A stretch of 47,117 bases of DNA from Butyrivibrio sp. (GTDB lineage Bacteria; Bacillota; Clostridia; Lachnospirales; Lachnospiraceae): NCBI GenBank assembly GCA_024690485.1, contig JAILPB010000122.1, forward strand, positions 1 through 47,117, read 5' to 3'. The number at the start of each line of letters is the position of its first letter. The stretch's first letter is position 1. Made by a program: the position numbers and the translations under genes. Below, in pieces: positions 17,079-25,007 of the stretch. Under the pieces are notes generated by a model. The model was not told the DNA's origin and made no database searches. It saw only the letters and a program-made list of their open reading frames with translations.

Positions 17079-17978
17079 ATGAGCATACATTTTAAAACTG
17101 AGATCAAGACTGATCGTCAGAGTAATGAAAAATACATAGAGGTCAAGGGAAGCGAGGGACTTTCCAGAATAATAGATATTCCTGGTGAAATAGAATCCCT
17201 CCCGGTTCGCGTGATAGGAAATCATGCCTTTTCATCAAGAAAAGATATAGAAGAGATCCACATTCCGGATTCAGTGACAACAATCCTTGGCTTTGCTTTC
17301 CACAACTGCGGAAACCTAAGGAAGATTGTGCTGACAGACAGCGTAACAGAATACCTTGATGGTAGCACCAGGCAGTGCGAGAACTTAGATGAAATCGAAG
17401 TGACCATAAAAAGAGGAAATTACCAGATAATCAGAAGTATTCTCGGAGATAACGACAGAAGACTTAGATTCAGGATCCACATGCCTTATGAAAAGGAAGC
17501 GCTTCTGGTATTTCCGGGATTTAATTATGATTTTGTGGAAAACACCATGGCAAGAACCATACAGTTTGCCATTGAAGGAACGGGTTATGCATACAGAGAG
17601 TGCGTAAAAAGTGATACCGTAAACTTTAGAGAATACGACAACATGTTTTCAAAGACATCTGCTGATGACCCTGTAACAGCGGAAATGATAGCAATAGCAA
17701 GGCTTTCATATCCGTGCGAGCTCTTAGATGAAGCCAGAGAAATGTATGAAAACTGGCTTAGAGAAAACGCGGCAAAGAATTTGACCAGAACAGTCAAAAG
17801 CTCAAAAGACGCGGAAGACAGCCTGCAATTCTATATCAAGAGAAGACTGCTTCCATTCGATGCAATATCAGATGTAGTCAGGGTTTCGGTTGATTATGAC
17901 AGAACTGTCATAACAAGCCTTTTGATGGAATATCGCAGTACTTTTGAGGATAATAATTTATTAGAACTGGATTTTTAA
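17079..17978 (+). CDS. Leucine-rich-repeat (BspA-like LRR_5) protein heading a MoxR/VWA cassette
   Basis: 299 residues from ATG 17079; an in-frame GTG at 17061 lies within the -10 region and is not used here. No ribosome binding site precedes either start. Residues 25-90 hold about three BspA-type LRR_5 units (LPVRVIGNHAFSSRKDIEEIHIP, VTTILGFAFHNCGNLRKIVLT, then a degenerate unit). The rest (about 110-299) is helical and charged, with no motif I recognise. No signal peptide, unlike most BspA-family proteins, so it is probably cytoplasmic. Its TAA shares one base with the ATG of the VWA gene (TAATG), so the two are translationally coupled. The LRR part may give the cassette its recognition function; that is inference. 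Confidence 0.75.
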   Translation: MSIHFKTEIKTDRQSNEKYIEVKGSEGLSRIIDIPGEIESLPVRVIGNHAFSSRKDIEEIHIPDSVTTILGFAFHNCGNLRKIVLTDSVTEYLDGSTRQCENLDEIEVTIKRGNYQIIRSILGDNDRRLRFRIHMPYEKEALLVFPGFNYDFVENTMARTIQFAIEGTGYAYRECVKSDTVNFREYDNMFSKTSADDPVTAEMIAIARLSYPCELLDEAREMYENWLRENAAKNLTRTVKSSKDAEDSLQFYIKRRLLPFDAISDVVRVSVDYDRTVITSLLMEYRSTFEDNNLLELDF

Positions 17979-19327
17979 TGAGCAGAAAAGAAGAACTGAT
18001 AAACATCGGAAATAAAATATGGAGTGCAGTCAGGACGGAGCTTTTAGTATCAATGAAGTTTCTTGCTCCTGCTCTTTCTATGCTTTCTGACAGGATTGAG
18101 TTATCCACAAGGACTGTGGGAACGGATGCGGTGGATATTCTCTACAATCCCGACTATATCCTCAGGACCTACGTGGAGGAGCCAAACAAGCTAAATCGCA
18201 CATATTTCCACATGCTCCTTCATTGCATGTTCAGACATATGTACAGACCGCTCCAGTGCGAGGATATAGAAGTCTGGAATCTCGCTTGCGATATAGCCGT
18301 AGAGCATATCCTTGATTCCATGGATTATCAGTGCATTTACAGGATAAGCTCTGACCTTCGGGATAGATGGTACGAGAGACTTAAAAAAGATGTGAATGTA
18401 CTGACAGCAGAGAGGCTCTATAACTATCTGAAAAATGATGTCATATGGGAGGATGAGCGGGAGTTTGAGAAGCTTCAAAATGAATTCCTTCTTGATGACC
18501 ACTCATTCTGGGAACGTCTAGAAGATGATAAAAAGGACGAAGATAACAACGAGAAGCCGGATATCGACCTTGATATGCAGATGAGGCTTAGGCGTGCCAA
18601 CAAGAAAGAATTAGAGGAATCCTGGAAAAACGTCGCAAAGAGAGTAAAAAGCGACGTGGCAAACCTTGGCGACGATAAGAGCAGTGAAACCGGAAGCCTG
18701 TCCTTCTACCTGAAAGCAGAGAGCGTAGACAAAACCTACTACACGGATTTCCTTGATCAGATTGCGGTAATCAGAGAAGAACTAAGAGTTGATCCCGACT
18801 CCTTCGACTATGGACTCTACAATTACGGCTTGGAACTTTACGGAAACATGCCTCTTTTTGAAGAGAACGAATATAGTGAAAACCACAAGGTGGACGAGCT
18901 TGTTATAGCCATAGACACATCTGCATCCTGCTCTGAATCCCTGGTTCAGACCTTTTTAAATGAAACCGCAGGGATACTTAGGCAAAGTGAGAACTTTTTC
19001 AGAGAGATCCATGTGCATATAATTGAGTGTGATAACAGGCTGCAAAATGATATTCTGATAAAACACCCGGAGGAAATGGAAGAATACGCCAAGAACTTCA
19101 AGATTTCCGGCGGATACGGCACGGATTTCAGGCCGGTATTTGAATATGTGGATGAAATAAGGAAACGGGGAGAACTAAGGAACCTGCGGGGACTTATGTA
19201 TTTCACCGATGGTTTTGGGGACTATCCTACAATTCCAACAGAGTACGACACAGCCTTTGTATATCCTTCGGACGTGCAGACAGACACAGACCATATGCCG
19301 GATTGGGCGATTGCTCTTTATATTTGA
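17978..19327 (+). CDS. VWA-like protein with DUF2201-type putative metallopeptidase N-terminus
   Basis: 449 residues, cytoplasmic. The N-terminal region fits the DUF2201/COG3864 putative metallopeptidase, but the expected HExxH is HMLLH (78-82), with a further His87: the catalytic Glu is Met, so peptidase activity is doubtful. An acidic linker covers about 170-200. The C-terminal VWA-like domain has a metal-site motif Asp313-Thr-Ser315-Ala-Ser317 and YFTDGFGDYP (about 410), completing a MIDAS-like site. Proteins of this type work with MoxR AAA+ ATPases, and one is encoded 40 bases downstream. It overlaps the LRR gene by one base. Confidence 0.85.
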   Translation: MSRKEELINIGNKIWSAVRTELLVSMKFLAPALSMLSDRIELSTRTVGTDAVDILYNPDYILRTYVEEPNKLNRTYFHMLLHCMFRHMYRPLQCEDIEVWNLACDIAVEHILDSMDYQCIYRISSDLRDRWYERLKKDVNVLTAERLYNYLKNDVIWEDEREFEKLQNEFLLDDHSFWERLEDDKKDEDNNEKPDIDLDMQMRLRRANKKELEESWKNVAKRVKSDVANLGDDKSSETGSLSFYLKAESVDKTYYTDFLDQIAVIREELRVDPDSFDYGLYNYGLELYGNMPLFEENEYSENHKVDELVIAIDTSASCSESLVQTFLNETAGILRQSENFFREIHVHIIECDNRLQNDILIKHPEEMEEYAKNFKISGGYGTDFRPVFEYVDEIRKRGELRNLRGLMYFTDGFGDYPTIPTEYDTAFVYPSDVQTDTDHMPDWAIALYI

Positions 19328-19367
19328 TGAAAAAAACGGTTACATAGATAACCCGGAGAGGACATAT

Positions 19368-20957
19368 ATGAACATAAAAAGTGCAAAACAGGAAATAGTA
19401 AATACCATAAAAGCCTACAGGCAGAAGGATGAGCTTGGGAATTACCTGATTCCCGTGCAGAAGCAGAGACCAATTCTTCTAATAGGACCTCCGGGTATCG
19501 GTAAAACTGCCATTATGGAGCAGGTGGCTCAGGAACTTTCAATAAATCTTGTATCCTATACTATCACCCATCACACAAGGCAAAGTGCCATCGGACTTCC
19601 CTTCATATCCAAGAAGGAATACGGCGGAAAAGAGATGTCCGTGACAGAGTACACCATGAGTGAGATCATTGCTTCTGTTTATGACAAGATAGCCGCAACA
19701 GGAGTAAAGGAAGGTATTCTTTTCCTTGATGAGATAAACTGCGTATCTGAGACACTGGTTCCCACCATGCTGCAGTTTCTTCAGTATAAAACCTTCGGAG
19801 CCCACAAGGTTCCCGATGGTTTCATCATCGTAACAGCCGGTAACCCGCCCCAGTACAACAAAGCAGTCAGGGATTTTGATATCGTTACCCTTGACCGTGT
19901 TAAAAAGATCGAAGTTGAGGAAGACCTTGAGGCTTTCAGGGAATATGCTGACGTAACAGGAGTTCATGGCGCAGTCCTTGCTTACCTCGATATCCATAAG
20001 GACAATTTCTATAAGATAAAAAATGATGTTAACGGCAAGAAATTTGTCACCGCAAGAGGCTGGGAGGATCTGTCACAGTTTATCAGAACCTATGAAAAGC
20101 TTGGTATCGAGGTCGATGAAAATGTGTGCGGACAGTACCTGCAGGATCCAGAAATAGCAAGGGATTTTGCTATGTACTATGCCCTTTACAGAAAATATGA
20201 GGACCTCTACAACGTGGAAGGGATCCTTCAGGGAGAAGTTCCTGCTGAAAGAGATAAGCTTAGAAAAGCACCTTTTGATGAAAAGCTCAGTATCATAAGC
20301 TTACTTATAGACAGACTGTCTCAGGAATTTGCCGATTATGATTCAAAACTCTCTGTACAAAAGGAGCTTCAGAAGGAAATATCAGCCATAGTTAAGGGAT
20401 ATGCCAAAGAAGCTAACAGCGAAGGAGAGTCCGACGGCATCCTCTCAGAGATAAGGTCAAGAAGTGCATATCTTGCATCTGAATTCGAGAGAAAAGCAGG
20501 CGCAAACCTCATGGATCCTGCTACAGAGAATACCATGAAGCGCACGATATCTGCACTTGGTGATTTGGAGGAAAAACTTGTCATAGAGCTTGCCCAAAAT
20601 GCAGAGGAAGAGGCAAAAGAACCAGGAGAAACCTCTTTAGATGGCGGAGATAACACCGAAAGCAGAACAGAAAAAGAGAAGGCTTTCATCAAAAAATGGT
20701 TTACAGAAAGAGAGCTTGAAAGAAGAAGCAGCGCAGAGAAAACCGGAAAGCACCTGTCAAACTGCTTTGGCTTCATTGAAAAAATCTATGGCGAAGAGCA
20801 GGAGATGGTTCTTTTCCTGACACGCCTTGATTCCGGTCACTATAGCCTTAACTTTATCCAAAATGAAGGCAGCGAAGAATACTACAAATACAACAGACTC
20901 CTCCTACTTAGAGAGAGGAAGGAAGAACTTAAGGAAAAAGTCCTGGAACTGCTGTAA
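19368..20957 (+). CDS. MoxR-type AAA+ ATPase
   Basis: 529 residues from ATG 19368 (GGAGAGG six bases upstream); the frame is open further upstream but overlaps the VWA gene. Walker A is GPPGIGKT (40-47), Walker B GILFLDEIN (Asp121-Glu122), then VTAGNPPQYNKAVRDFD with the sensor region and FVTARGWEDLSQFI, typical of MoxR ATPases that pair with VWA proteins. After about residue 300 comes a long helical extension with an acidic stretch (residues 405-440, EEEAKEPGE...) that is not part of the standard MoxR unit. MoxR-VWA pairs act as chaperone-like remodelling machines; the client is unknown. It ends the cassette. Confidence 0.88.
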   Translation: MNIKSAKQEIVNTIKAYRQKDELGNYLIPVQKQRPILLIGPPGIGKTAIMEQVAQELSINLVSYTITHHTRQSAIGLPFISKKEYGGKEMSVTEYTMSEIIASVYDKIAATGVKEGILFLDEINCVSETLVPTMLQFLQYKTFGAHKVPDGFIIVTAGNPPQYNKAVRDFDIVTLDRVKKIEVEEDLEAFREYADVTGVHGAVLAYLDIHKDNFYKIKNDVNGKKFVTARGWEDLSQFIRTYEKLGIEVDENVCGQYLQDPEIARDFAMYYALYRKYEDLYNVEGILQGEVPAERDKLRKAPFDEKLSIISLLIDRLSQEFADYDSKLSVQKELQKEISAIVKGYAKEANSEGESDGILSEIRSRSAYLASEFERKAGANLMDPATENTMKRTISALGDLEEKLVIELAQNAEEEAKEPGETSLDGGDNTESRTEKEKAFIKKWFTERELERRSSAEKTGKHLSNCFGFIEKIYGEEQEMVLFLTRLDSGHYSLNFIQNEGSEEYYKYNRLLLLRERKEELKEKVLELL

Positions 20958-20982
20958 TCTTTTCATCAAAAACAGCCGATAA
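20955..20982 (+). promoter_or_regulatory. Possible sigma-28-type promoter upstream of secreted protein gene
   Basis: TAAT (20955-20958), 16-base spacer, GCCGATAA (20975-20982): the -10 is a perfect match to the flagellar sigma consensus, the -35 three of four. It overlaps the stop codon of the MoxR gene and would give a leader of about 55 bases. Confidence 0.55.
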
Positions 20983-21045
20983 TTACTTTGAAGTATAGAA
21001 TAAATTAATTCGGTTTTGCGCAAACCATAAGTGAGGGGGATAAAG

Positions 21046-21795
21046 ATGAGAAGAATTATAAAGAGTGTCCTTGCAGCATTTCTTGTAATTACGCTTAGCT
21101 TTACCGCGTTGCCGATAACTTCTGAGGCGGCATTTAACGACCTTAAAAAGAGCGGAGTTTCCTTTAATTTAGGTCTTGGATCCTGGACAGCTGTTTACAC
21201 CAGGCTTCCCGGTGTAAAGAAGTATCAAAAGCTCTATGCCAAGATAACAAAATTCAGGAAATCCGGAGGAGGAGGCTCGGGCGGAAGTTCCGGAGCAGAG
21301 TATCTGATGACTATTCAGATAGTATTCCCCAAGAAAATGTCAAAGAAAATGGCTCAGGCCTTTAGTGCCAGAACAACAGGTACTGAGTTTATAGATTACA
21401 TAGACGTTGTGGCTTGTGATTACAGAACAGGTGAGAACCTTATTACAGACCAGACGGAAGCCACCTACGGACATAACTACAAGGAAGTTGCTTCTGTTCA
21501 GGAGCTTGGAAACGGAGTGTGGAAAAAGTATAAGCCCCAGAAGGTTTCCTGGTCAGGCGGAGATTATGCCTACTATGTTTCCTATGCCAAGACTTTGAAA
21601 ATCACCATTCCTGCAGGCTATAAGTATACCTGCGTCGGAGTTTGCGGAAATCATGTAAAAGACTATGACACACTTACTGATTGGAATCAGGGATTTACAG
21701 AAGGCTACACAGTTTTATCTGATACAGCCCATGTAAAGCTTAAGAACAAAAAAACGACTGCCAAGCTTTGTCATTTCATCAGATTAAAACCCTGA
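21046..21795 (+). CDS. Secreted protein of unknown function with Gly/Ser-rich insert
   Basis: 249 residues. The ATG at 21046 is chosen over a GTG at 21031 because GTGAGGGGG then serves as its ribosome binding site. A signal peptide covers about residues 1-28 (MRRIIKSVLAAFLVITLSFTALP, cut near SEA). A short GGGGSGGSSG segment near residue 75 separates an N-terminal beta-rich part from the rest. The C-terminal part is rich in Tyr, Thr and Lys, with no catalytic motif and no wall anchor. A sigma-28-like promoter upstream hints that it is made with the flagellar genes, perhaps a motility- or surface-related protein; that is inference. A terminator follows. Confidence 0.7.
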   Translation: MRRIIKSVLAAFLVITLSFTALPITSEAAFNDLKKSGVSFNLGLGSWTAVYTRLPGVKKYQKLYAKITKFRKSGGGGSGGSSGAEYLMTIQIVFPKKMSKKMAQAFSARTTGTEFIDYIDVVACDYRTGENLITDQTEATYGHNYKEVASVQELGNGVWKKYKPQKVSWSGGDYAYYVSYAKTLKITIPAGYKYTCVGVCGNHVKDYDTLTDWNQGFTEGYTVLSDTAHVKLKNKKTTAKLCHFIRLKP

Positions 21796-21808
21796 CCTAT
21801 AGAATGAT

Positions 21809-21845
21809 CGGAGAGCCTCAGGATCCCTTCAAGGCTCTCCGTTTT
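21809..21845 (+). terminator. Intrinsic terminator
   Basis: CGGAGAGCC (21809-21817) pairs perfectly with GGCTCTCCG (21833-21841), followed by TTTTATTCT. Confidence 0.9.
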
Positions 21846-21964
21846 ATTCTATAATCCTTTAATAAATTAACCATTAAAAAAATAAAAAAAATATATATTT
21901 CATGTTTTGCGTTTTTCTAAAGTATATAATGAAGGTGAAGTATTATTTTTGTTATTACAGGCAG

Positions 21965-21987
21965 AAATCCGCACGGGTTGCGGGTTT
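21965..21987 (+). promoter_or_regulatory. Leader hairpin of the EAL phosphodiesterase gene
   Basis: AAATCCGCA (21965-21973) and TGCGGGTTT (21979-21987) form a 9-bp stem with one G-T pair around a five-base loop, 33 bases before the ATG. A -10 box TATAAT at 21925-21930 could start this leader. It does not have the layout of a c-di-GMP riboswitch. Function unknown. Confidence 0.45.
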
Positions 21988-22020
21988 GCTATAAAGTATT
22001 CTAAGTTTTGAGGTTAAAGT

Positions 22021-23331
22021 ATGGGCGATATTTTGCAGACCGGAAATGAAAGAATGGTCCATTATCTCACCGGACTTCCAAATGCAGGTGGCTATCTGCA
22101 GAATATTTCTATGCTCTCAAGATCTAAAAATCTGCAGGAGTATACTGCATTCTATTTCAATTTAAAAAGCTTTGGAAATTTAAATATACGATACGGGGCT
22201 GATGCCGGAGATAAGGTGCTTTTGCAGTTTACAGCTAAAGTAAGTTCTTTCCTTGAGGAAGATGAGCTTCTGGGACATCTTGGAGGTGATAACTTCGTCG
22301 CTCTTGTTAAAAAGGACAGAAAAGAAAAATTCTGCAGACTCTTAAATGGAATAGATGCCACTATCAGATGCGATAATAGAAATGAAAAGGTCAGGATTTC
22401 TGCGACTATCGGACTTTGGGACATTGACCATGACCTAAGAGAAGCAGGCGAAGTAATAGGAAAGCCTTCCATAGCCCTGCAGCATGCAAAGTATGTTCTT
22501 CATAAACCTGTAGTTAAGCTGACAGATGAGATGTTAAACAGGGTTTCCACACAGAAATCCGTTTTGGAAAAATATCAGAAGGCTCTCGAAGATAAGGAAT
22601 TTCTGGTTTTCTATCAGCCAAAGGTTGATTCAATGACAAACACCCTTGTGGGTGCAGAGGGACTTGTTAGATGGAAAGACGGCGATAAGATGATTTCACC
22701 GGGAGTTTTCATACCGCCCCTTGAGCAAAACGGAGAGATAGTTCTTCTTGATTATTATGTTTTAAAGAGAGCCTGCGAGGACATAAAAGCATGGATAGAA
22801 GCAGGGATTGAACCTGTTACAATATCCGTCAACTTCTCAAGAAGAGACCTGCTTGATCAGGATCTTGCTAAGAATATCGACAAGATCATCACCAAATCAG
22901 GCATAGATAAAAAGTATATAGAGGTGGAAGTTACCGAGACTGTAGATGAACAGGAGCATGGCGAGCTTGCAAAATTCATCAGTGATCTCTATGACATGGG
23001 AATAAAAACCGCCATTGATGATTTCGGAGCAGGCTATTCATCTTTGGCAACCCTTAGAGAATTCCGGGTACACACCTTAAAGATTGACAGGTCCTTCATA
23101 AACACCGATGACTTTTCATGGAAAGATGAGATAATCCTAAAGCACATAATCAATATGGCTGAGGAACTTAAGATGCAAGTCGTAACAGAGGGTGTTGAGA
23201 GAGAAGACCAGGTCGGATTTGTAAATAACGTAGGATGTTACGTAATCCAGGGCTTTTACTATGACAGGCCCCTTCCAATAGAAGAATTCAATGAACGCCT
23301 TAGAAACAAGGTGTATTCAAGCCTAAAGTGA
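22021..23331 (+). CDS. EAL-domain c-di-GMP phosphodiesterase with degenerate GGDEF domain
   Basis: 436 residues, cytoplasmic, without a sensor or membrane domain. Residues 1-170 are a GGDEF domain whose signature is GGDNF (88-92), so cyclase activity is unlikely. The EAL domain (about 175-430) keeps its metal- and substrate-binding residues: Glu213 in AEGLVRW, Asn271 in SVNFS, Glu303/Glu306 in EVEVTET, Asp333-Asp334 in DDFGAGYSS, Lys354 in LKIDRSF, Glu390 in VVTEGVE and Gln410 in QGFYY. It should therefore break c-di-GMP down to pGpG, favouring motility over attachment. It lies between genes with sigma-28-like promoters, which fits such a role. RBS is GAGG seven bases before ATG. Confidence 0.93.
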   Translation: MGDILQTGNERMVHYLTGLPNAGGYLQNISMLSRSKNLQEYTAFYFNLKSFGNLNIRYGADAGDKVLLQFTAKVSSFLEEDELLGHLGGDNFVALVKKDRKEKFCRLLNGIDATIRCDNRNEKVRISATIGLWDIDHDLREAGEVIGKPSIALQHAKYVLHKPVVKLTDEMLNRVSTQKSVLEKYQKALEDKEFLVFYQPKVDSMTNTLVGAEGLVRWKDGDKMISPGVFIPPLEQNGEIVLLDYYVLKRACEDIKAWIEAGIEPVTISVNFSRRDLLDQDLAKNIDKIITKSGIDKKYIEVEVTETVDEQEHGELAKFISDLYDMGIKTAIDDFGAGYSSLATLREFRVHTLKIDRSFINTDDFSWKDEIILKHIINMAEELKMQVVTEGVEREDQVGFVNNVGCYVIQGFYYDRPLPIEEFNERLRNKVYSSLK

Positions 23332-23423
23332 TCCTTTGAAGAGATGAAATTATTCTCTCCAAAGGATTATTTTTTTCAGTATTATTCAGCATTTTTGAAA
23401 GTTAAAAACAATTTAAATAGCTA

Positions 23424-23450
23424 TAAAGTTTAGGGTTACGCGGTCGATAT
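23424..23450 (+). promoter_or_regulatory. Strong sigma-28 (SigD)-type promoter
   Basis: TAAAGTTT (23424-23431) and GTCGATAT (23443-23450), with 15 bases between the TAAA and the -10, against a consensus of TAAAGTTT-N11-GCCGATAW: one mismatch. It faces the 54-residue gene at 23529. Confidence 0.75.
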
Positions 23451-23528
23451 TATTAGTGAACAAAGAAATCACATGCACAAACGGCCGATTGCATGAAACA
23501 AATAGTTAAAAGTTCGGAGGTAAATCTT

Positions 23529-23693
23529 ATGTATATGTACGAATTGTTTCTTGCAAAAGATATAAATGGGAAGAGCATCCACTTCATAGAGACAGATCAT
23601 AAGGCAGATGATCTTGAGCTGTGGCTTAAGAAGTTAGTAAAAGACAATACCATCTCTGAAGATGTTGCAAACGCAGTAACATTCGTGTGGTAA
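23529..23693 (+). CDS. Small protein of unknown function under a flagellar-type promoter
   Basis: 54 residues from ATG 23529, chosen because CGGAGG ends eight bases upstream; the frame is open 36 bases further upstream. The sequence opens MYMYELFLAKDINGKSIHF and continues with acidic and aliphatic helices (DDLELWLKKLVKDN); no signal peptide, membrane segment or cysteine is present. I do not recognise the family. It stands alone, about 80 bases after a sigma-28-type promoter and about 90 bases before a terminator, so it forms a single-gene transcript, probably made together with the flagellar late genes. Size and charge would suit an adaptor or regulator of motility, which is only a guess. Confidence 0.65.
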   Translation: MYMYELFLAKDINGKSIHFIETDHKADDLELWLKKLVKDNTISEDVANAVTFVW

Positions 23694-23783
23694 TAGCCTG
23701 CCGGATAAAATTAACACCCCGTTCCCTTTGTTTAACGAAACAATAGGATCAGTCATAATAAACGAAGGTAACAAAAAAATACA

Positions 23784-23813
23784 GAGATCGCTTAAATAAG
23801 CGGTCTCTTTTTT
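23784..23813 (+). terminator. Intrinsic terminator after the small sigma-28 gene
   Basis: GAGATCGCTT (23784-23793) pairs with AAGCGGTCTC (23798-23807) with one mismatch, four-base loop, then a run of Ts. It ends the small-gene transcript just before the FAS promoter. Confidence 0.9.
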
Positions 23814-23818
23814 ATGGT

Positions 23819-23847
23819 TTGACAAATGATTTATTACATAGTAATAT
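23819..23847 (+). promoter_or_regulatory. FAS operon promoter with overlapping inverted repeat
   Basis: -35 TTGACA (23819-23824, consensus), 17-base spacer, -10 TAATAT (23842-23847). A perfect inverted repeat ATTAC-ATA-GTAAT (23833-23845) covers the spacer end and the -10 box, the place expected for a repressor. The MarR/FabT-like protein encoded at the end of the operon is the obvious candidate. Confidence 0.75.
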
Positions 23848-23897
23848 CTCAAAGTAATTTAAGTAAATAGAATTTAGTTAAAAAGGAGATAGTTAAA

Positions 23898-24131
23898 ATG
23901 AATTTAGATGAGATCAAAGAGATTATTTCAGAGACACTTGCAGTAGATGAGGAGAAGGTTACTCCCGAGGCAAATCTTGTTGATGACCTCGCAGCAGATT
24001 CACTTAGCATCGTTGAGCTTCACATGGAAATCGAGGAGAAGCTTGGTGTAAAGATTCCTGAGGAAGAGATTTCTAATCTTCATACAGTTCAGGATATTCT
24101 CGATGCTATCAAGGCTCATCAGGCAGCATAA
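23898..24131 (+). CDS. acpP: Acyl carrier protein
   Basis: 77 residues, acidic, helical. Carries the growing acyl chain on a phosphopantetheine attached to Ser35 in LAADSLSIVEL (the usual form is GADSLDTVEL). First gene of the fatty-acid operon, 50 bases downstream of its predicted transcript start, with AAAAGGAG before the ATG. Being first should make it the most abundant product, in keeping with the need for ACP. Confidence 0.97.
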   Translation: MNLDEIKEIISETLAVDEEKVTPEANLVDDLAADSLSIVELHMEIEEKLGVKIPEEEISNLHTVQDILDAIKAHQAA

Positions 24132-24145
24132 ACAGGAGGCTGAAA

Positions 24146-24997
24146 ATGGAAGCTCTAAGGAGTGCCCTTACATTTCCTGCGAGAGTGAAAAGAGATGTGG
24201 GAGATGTACTTTTCAAAAAGAATAAGGAACCGGTCTTTGTGACCTGTAAGGCTTGTGGAAGAAGAGCACTGAAGAAGGATTGGCAAAACAACTACTACGT
24301 TTGTCCGGTGTGCGGAGAGTACAGGACAATCGGAGCCTACTACAGACTGTCGCTGATCCTTGATCCCGGAAGCATTCATGAGCTAAATGCAGATATGAAG
24401 GCAAACGATCCAATGTACTTTCCGGAATACTCTGAAAAAATAGCAAAGCAGAGGCAAAAGACCGGACTTGAGGAAGCTGCGGTTACGGTATCAGGGAAAA
24501 TCGGTGGATACAAAGTAGTAATAATAGTGCTGGATCCCAGATTTTTCATGGGGAGTATGAGCAGCATCGTGGGAGAAAAGGTAACAAGAGCCGTTGAGTA
24601 TGCAACTAAGGAGAAACTTCCCCTTATTATCTTTTCAGCAAGTGGCGGAGCCAGAATGCAGGAGGGAATCTACAGCCTTATGCAGATGGCAAAAACAGCT
24701 GCAGCAATTGAGGAGTTCAACGCAAGCGGCGGCCTCTACATTAGCTTTCTGACACATCCTACAACCGGCGGAGTTACGGCTAGTTTTGCTTCACTTGGGG
24801 ACATCACACTGGCTGAGCCGGGCGCACTTATCGGGTTTGCGGGCCCCAGGGTAATTGAGCAGACCATCCATAAGAAGCTTCCCCAGGGCTTTCAGAGAAG
24901 TGAGTATTTAGAAGCCCACGGCTTTGTTGATAAGATCGTTGAACGAAGTCAGATGAGAGATACGCTTTTGCAGCTCATAAAACTTCACTCAAAATGA
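24146..24997 (+). CDS. accD: Acetyl-CoA carboxylase, carboxyltransferase beta subunit
   Basis: 283 residues. An N-terminal zinc ribbon is formed by CKAC (about residue 33) and CPVC (about 53), as in all AccD. The crotonase-fold carboxyltransferase half has SASGGARMQEG and HPTTGGVTASFASLGDI, which build the acetyl-CoA site. With AccA it moves the carboxyl group from biotin to acetyl-CoA, making malonyl-CoA. It begins 14 bases after acpP behind AGGAGG, and accA begins 10 bases after it. The biotin carrier (accB) and biotin carboxylase (accC), often in the same Bacillota operon, are not in this window. Confidence 0.96.
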   Translation: MEALRSALTFPARVKRDVGDVLFKKNKEPVFVTCKACGRRALKKDWQNNYYVCPVCGEYRTIGAYYRLSLILDPGSIHELNADMKANDPMYFPEYSEKIAKQRQKTGLEEAAVTVSGKIGGYKVVIIVLDPRFFMGSMSSIVGEKVTRAVEYATKEKLPLIIFSASGGARMQEGIYSLMQMAKTAAAIEEFNASGGLYISFLTHPTTGGVTASFASLGDITLAEPGALIGFAGPRVIEQTIHKKLPQGFQRSEYLEAHGFVDKIVERSQMRDTLLQLIKLHSK

Positions 24998-25007
24998 GGA
25001 AAATCCA

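Noticed and set aside
19209..19367. Upstream start that adds 53 residues to the MoxR ATPase
   Set aside because: The added part overlaps the VWA gene in another frame and has no homology; ATG 19368 has GGAGAGG.
21937..22020. c-di-GMP (GEMM) riboswitch before the EAL gene
   Set aside because: The leader is short and has a single simple hairpin; the GEMM core motifs are missing.
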